NCBI GenBank assembly: GCA_964439215.1
Contig: CAYTNY010000049.1
Location: forward strand, 1-17,346
Length of the DNA: 17,346 bases
Reading direction: 5' to 3'
Origin: CAYTNY01 sp964439215
GTDB lineage: Bacteria; Oederibacteriota; PGYV01; CAYTNY01
The notes beneath the pieces were generated by a model. That model ran no database searches. It was not told the DNA's origin and was given only the letters and a program-made list of their open reading frames with translations. Shown piece by piece: positions 15,586 through 17,346 of the stretch. Position numbers and translations under genes: made by a program. How positions within the stretch are numbered: position 1 is the stretch's first letter; each line of letters starts with the position of its first letter.

Positions 15586-15614
15586 AGTATATGCATTATA
15601 AAGTATTCTGTCAA
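15586..15614 (-). promoter_or_regulatory. sigma70-type promoter of pilT-pilC
   Basis: On the minus strand TTGACA (15609-15614, perfect) is followed after 17 bases by TATACT (15586-15591, five of six). Transcription would begin near 15579, giving a leader of about 40 bases. It lies in the 156-base gap after the PilZ gene, in which no clear terminator was found. Confidence 0.8.
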
Positions 15615-15694
15615 ATAAAATTTACAAACAATCTCTCATTTTACTGTCCCAGGAACCTACAAATATGATTTTTCTCTTTATTTTAAATAGTTTT

Positions 15695-16063
15695 CTACTC
15701 TGTTATTTTCCGGATAACCGCTATATGATCTTCTTTAATAACCAGAAATTCCAATCCTGTTCTGTACTTTTTTATTTCAGGATCCTTAAAACACCATCTT
15801 ACTTCCGCAAAAGTGGCAAGAGGTTTTTCAACATCATCAACAAAGACATCCAGCCTCAAAACCGTATCAATATCAAATGACTCCTCGCATAAAAGCTGGA
15901 TCCCGGATATACTTATATCCGCGGTATATGTCTGAATTTTTTCATTTTTCAGATCACGCTCTCCGGCCTCTTCGTCTGTTTCCATACATTTATATGCCGC
16001 ACGCAGTATCTTTTCTTTTCTTGCGTGCCTGCGTTTTTCTATAAAAATTTCCCCTTCAGGCAT
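15695..16063 (-). CDS. PilZ-domain protein, probable c-di-GMP receptor
   Basis: A 122-residue cytoplasmic protein consisting of one PilZ domain. The c-di-GMP contacts are present: RxxxR in KRRHARK (R11, R15) and DxSxxG in DISISG (49-54), followed by the beta-barrel strands and a Trp-containing segment (EVRWCF). Intact motifs suggest real nucleotide binding, unlike the original PilZ of Pseudomonas, which lacks them. AGGAG lies about seven bases before the ATG and the gene starts 16 bases after the LRR gene. Placement immediately upstream of pilT suggests that c-di-GMP modulates pilus activity; this link is inference. Confidence 0.88.
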   Translation of the reverse strand: MPEGEIFIEKRRHARKEKILRAAYKCMETDEEAGERDLKNEKIQTYTADISISGIQLLCEESFDIDTVLRLDVFVDDVEKPLATFAEVRWCFKDPEIKKYRTGLEFLVIKEDHIAVIRKITE

Positions 16064-16079
16064 TTTATTCTCCTTTTTT

Positions 16080-17108
16080 TCACCTTACCTCGCAGGGCGA
16101 TGTCCCTTCCGCTGTATTATAAGCCCCCACAATAACATCTCTGCTCCTTAAAGTTATAATACCGGGATGGTCCTGATCCAGTTCCGCAGAATTGCCGATG
16201 CCTCTGGGCTGTTCCCGCGAAGGATCATAATCAGAATCTTCAGCGCACAGATAAACCTCATCTCCTTCGTCCAGTCCTGAATTATTTACCAGAGGATCAA
16301 TATTCGTTATTTCATTTTCTTTAAGATTTACGTGTACAAGATTAGGCAGTCCGCCGAGAGGGCTTATATCCACGATTTCGTTCACTGCCAGATTTATGAT
16401 TTCCAGATCCAGAAAACCCGCAATGGCTCCTATATCCTCTATGGTATTTGCAGACAACTGAAGTTCTTTTAAATTTGTCAGCCCCGCAATAGGCGAAAGA
16501 TCCAAAGGCGGCGGAGTTCCGTAAGGACTGTCGTCCCCCCAATAATTATTTCCCGCAAAATACAGTATTTCAAGGTTTACCAGATTCGCAAGATCATCAA
16601 CGTCATTCAGTGAATTTGAAGATAGATTTAAATAGTTCAGGTTTGTAAGCCCGGAAACAGGCGCGGTATCTTTTATTCTGTTTTTCTGAAGATCCAGATA
16701 AACAAGACTTGTAAGATCTTCAAGCGGCTCTATATTGCTTATATAATTATGGCTGAAATCTATATGCGTAAGACCGGTCAGCTCTTCAAGCGGATCCAGC
16801 TTTGCCACTCTTGAATGCCGTATGACAAGAGTCTTCAGGCCGGTCAGAGCTTCAATGCCGTCCAGTTTTTCTATGGCCTGCGCGCCTTCTGTGCCTTCTA
16901 TTATCAGCGACTGTATTTTCGCGCAGTCAGACATACAGACATTTCTTCCGTCGGTTTTTCTGACCTTTACCCTTATATAATGCTCAAGTACAGGATCCGC
17001 AAACGCAGCAACCGCGTCACAGGGCGCTTCAGGTTCATTTACGGATGAGTCACAGGAAAAAAACACAAATGATAAAACAACCAGATAATATACTGTTTTA
17101 TTCTTCAT
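16080..17108 (-). CDS. secreted leucine-rich-repeat protein, probable lipoprotein
   Basis: A 342-residue exported protein. The N-terminal hydrophobic segment (7-18) ends in FFSC with Cys19, a loose lipobox, so lipid anchoring is probable but not certain. After an internalin-like cap (FADPVLEHYIRVKVRKTDG) come about eight 22-residue leucine-rich repeats (about 72-295) with the SDS22/internalin pattern LxxLxxLxLxxNxIxDIxPLxxL, one of them expanded by an insertion containing YGTPPPLDLSP. The C-terminal cap holds two further cysteines. Such proteins usually act as surface ligand-binding or adhesion modules. GGAG lies seven bases before the ATG. Co-transcription with the PilZ gene is likely; a role linked to pili is unproven. 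Confidence 0.85.
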   Translation of the reverse strand: MKNKTVYYLVVLSFVFFSCDSSVNEPEAPCDAVAAFADPVLEHYIRVKVRKTDGRNVCMSDCAKIQSLIIEGTEGAQAIEKLDGIEALTGLKTLVIRHSRVAKLDPLEELTGLTHIDFSHNYISNIEPLEDLTSLVYLDLQKNRIKDTAPVSGLTNLNYLNLSSNSLNDVDDLANLVNLEILYFAGNNYWGDDSPYGTPPPLDLSPIAGLTNLKELQLSANTIEDIGAIAGFLDLEIINLAVNEIVDISPLGGLPNLVHVNLKENEITNIDPLVNNSGLDEGDEVYLCAEDSDYDPSREQPRGIGNSAELDQDHPGIITLRSRDVIVGAYNTAEGTSPCEVR

Positions 17109-17141
17109 CCAACCGCTCCTTTTAACTGTTTATTTAATGAT

Positions 17142-17150
17142 AATATACCA
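17142..17150 (-). promoter_or_regulatory. possible extended -10 promoter of the LRR gene
   Basis: On the minus strand TGG directly precedes TATATT (TATATT at 17142-17147), an extended -10 pattern, 34 bases before the start codon; no good -35 hexamer is seen at 16-18 bases. The remaining bases to 17346 contain no gene, hairpin or repeat that I can support. Confidence 0.4.
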
Positions 17151-17346
17151 TATTTAGGCATGTTTTTCTATTGAATTTAAAACCTCAAACAGCGTCTAAA
17201 GATTGCGGGTTTTATCGCAGCACTTTTATAAAATCAAAGTCGTTTTACTGCATCTGTCAGAGCACTTAATTTATAAAGGTGATAGTATTTTCCGCAGGAC
17301 GCCGCCTTATCCTGTCCTCTCTTGTTTCAAACGTTAACTTATATTA

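Noticed and set aside
17160..17346. Possible start of another gene at the right end
   Set aside because: AAAGGTG near 17275 is not followed by a usable start and open frame, and neither strand gives a coding stretch; nothing could be supported.

Overview
The window looks like a chromosomal segment of a diderm (Gram-negative-type) bacterium of moderate to low G+C. A secretin (PilQ) implies an outer membrane. tRNA genes encode their own CCA, and coding uses the standard code with ATG, GTG and TTG starts. The combination of a complete type IV pilus (T4P) locus with TPR/roadblock proteins and very repetitive intergenic DNA would suit an uncultured lineage (Omnitrophota, Elusimicrobiota or Goldbacteria-like), but that placement is a guess; nothing here fixes the phylum.

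Left end, bases 1-1030. A two-part short tandem repeat (four 16-bp units, then eight 8-bp units) precedes two plus-strand tRNA genes, tRNA-Leu(UAA) and initiator tRNA-fMet(CAU), each behind a good sigma70-type promoter. The 3' end of tRNA-fMet is followed by two perfect tandem copies of a 196-bp unit. Each unit begins with the last 21 bases of the tRNA plus a terminator and continues into a strongly self-complementary segment. A third, partial copy of the tRNA end closes the array and runs into a bidirectional terminator. This is the most unusual structure in the window: it resembles a tandemly inserted, integrase-less element using the tRNA 3' end as its attachment core, or a family of tRNA-like structured RNAs.

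Bases 1031-17108 are a nearly gap-free minus-strand block. In transcription order: an LRR lipoprotein and a PilZ-domain protein; pilT and pilC; the type IV pilin with its own consensus promoter and a following terminator; pilD, pilM, pilN, pilO, pilP, pilQ; the chorismate-pathway genes aroC, aroK, aroB; a TPR protein fused to a roadblock/LC7 domain; a stand-alone roadblock/LC7 protein; a six-helix membrane protein; and an FtsB/DivIC-like division protein. The block ends at the bidirectional terminator facing the tRNA genes.

Together the pilus genes supply retraction ATPase, inner-membrane platform, major pilin, prepilin peptidase/methylase, PilMNOP alignment complex and outer-membrane secretin. 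The extension ATPase PilB is not in the window. The PilZ protein offers a c-di-GMP input, and the roadblock proteins suggest polarity or GTPase control like MglB of Myxococcus, although no MglA-type GTPase is visible here. No transposase, integrase, phage gene or CRISPR array was seen.
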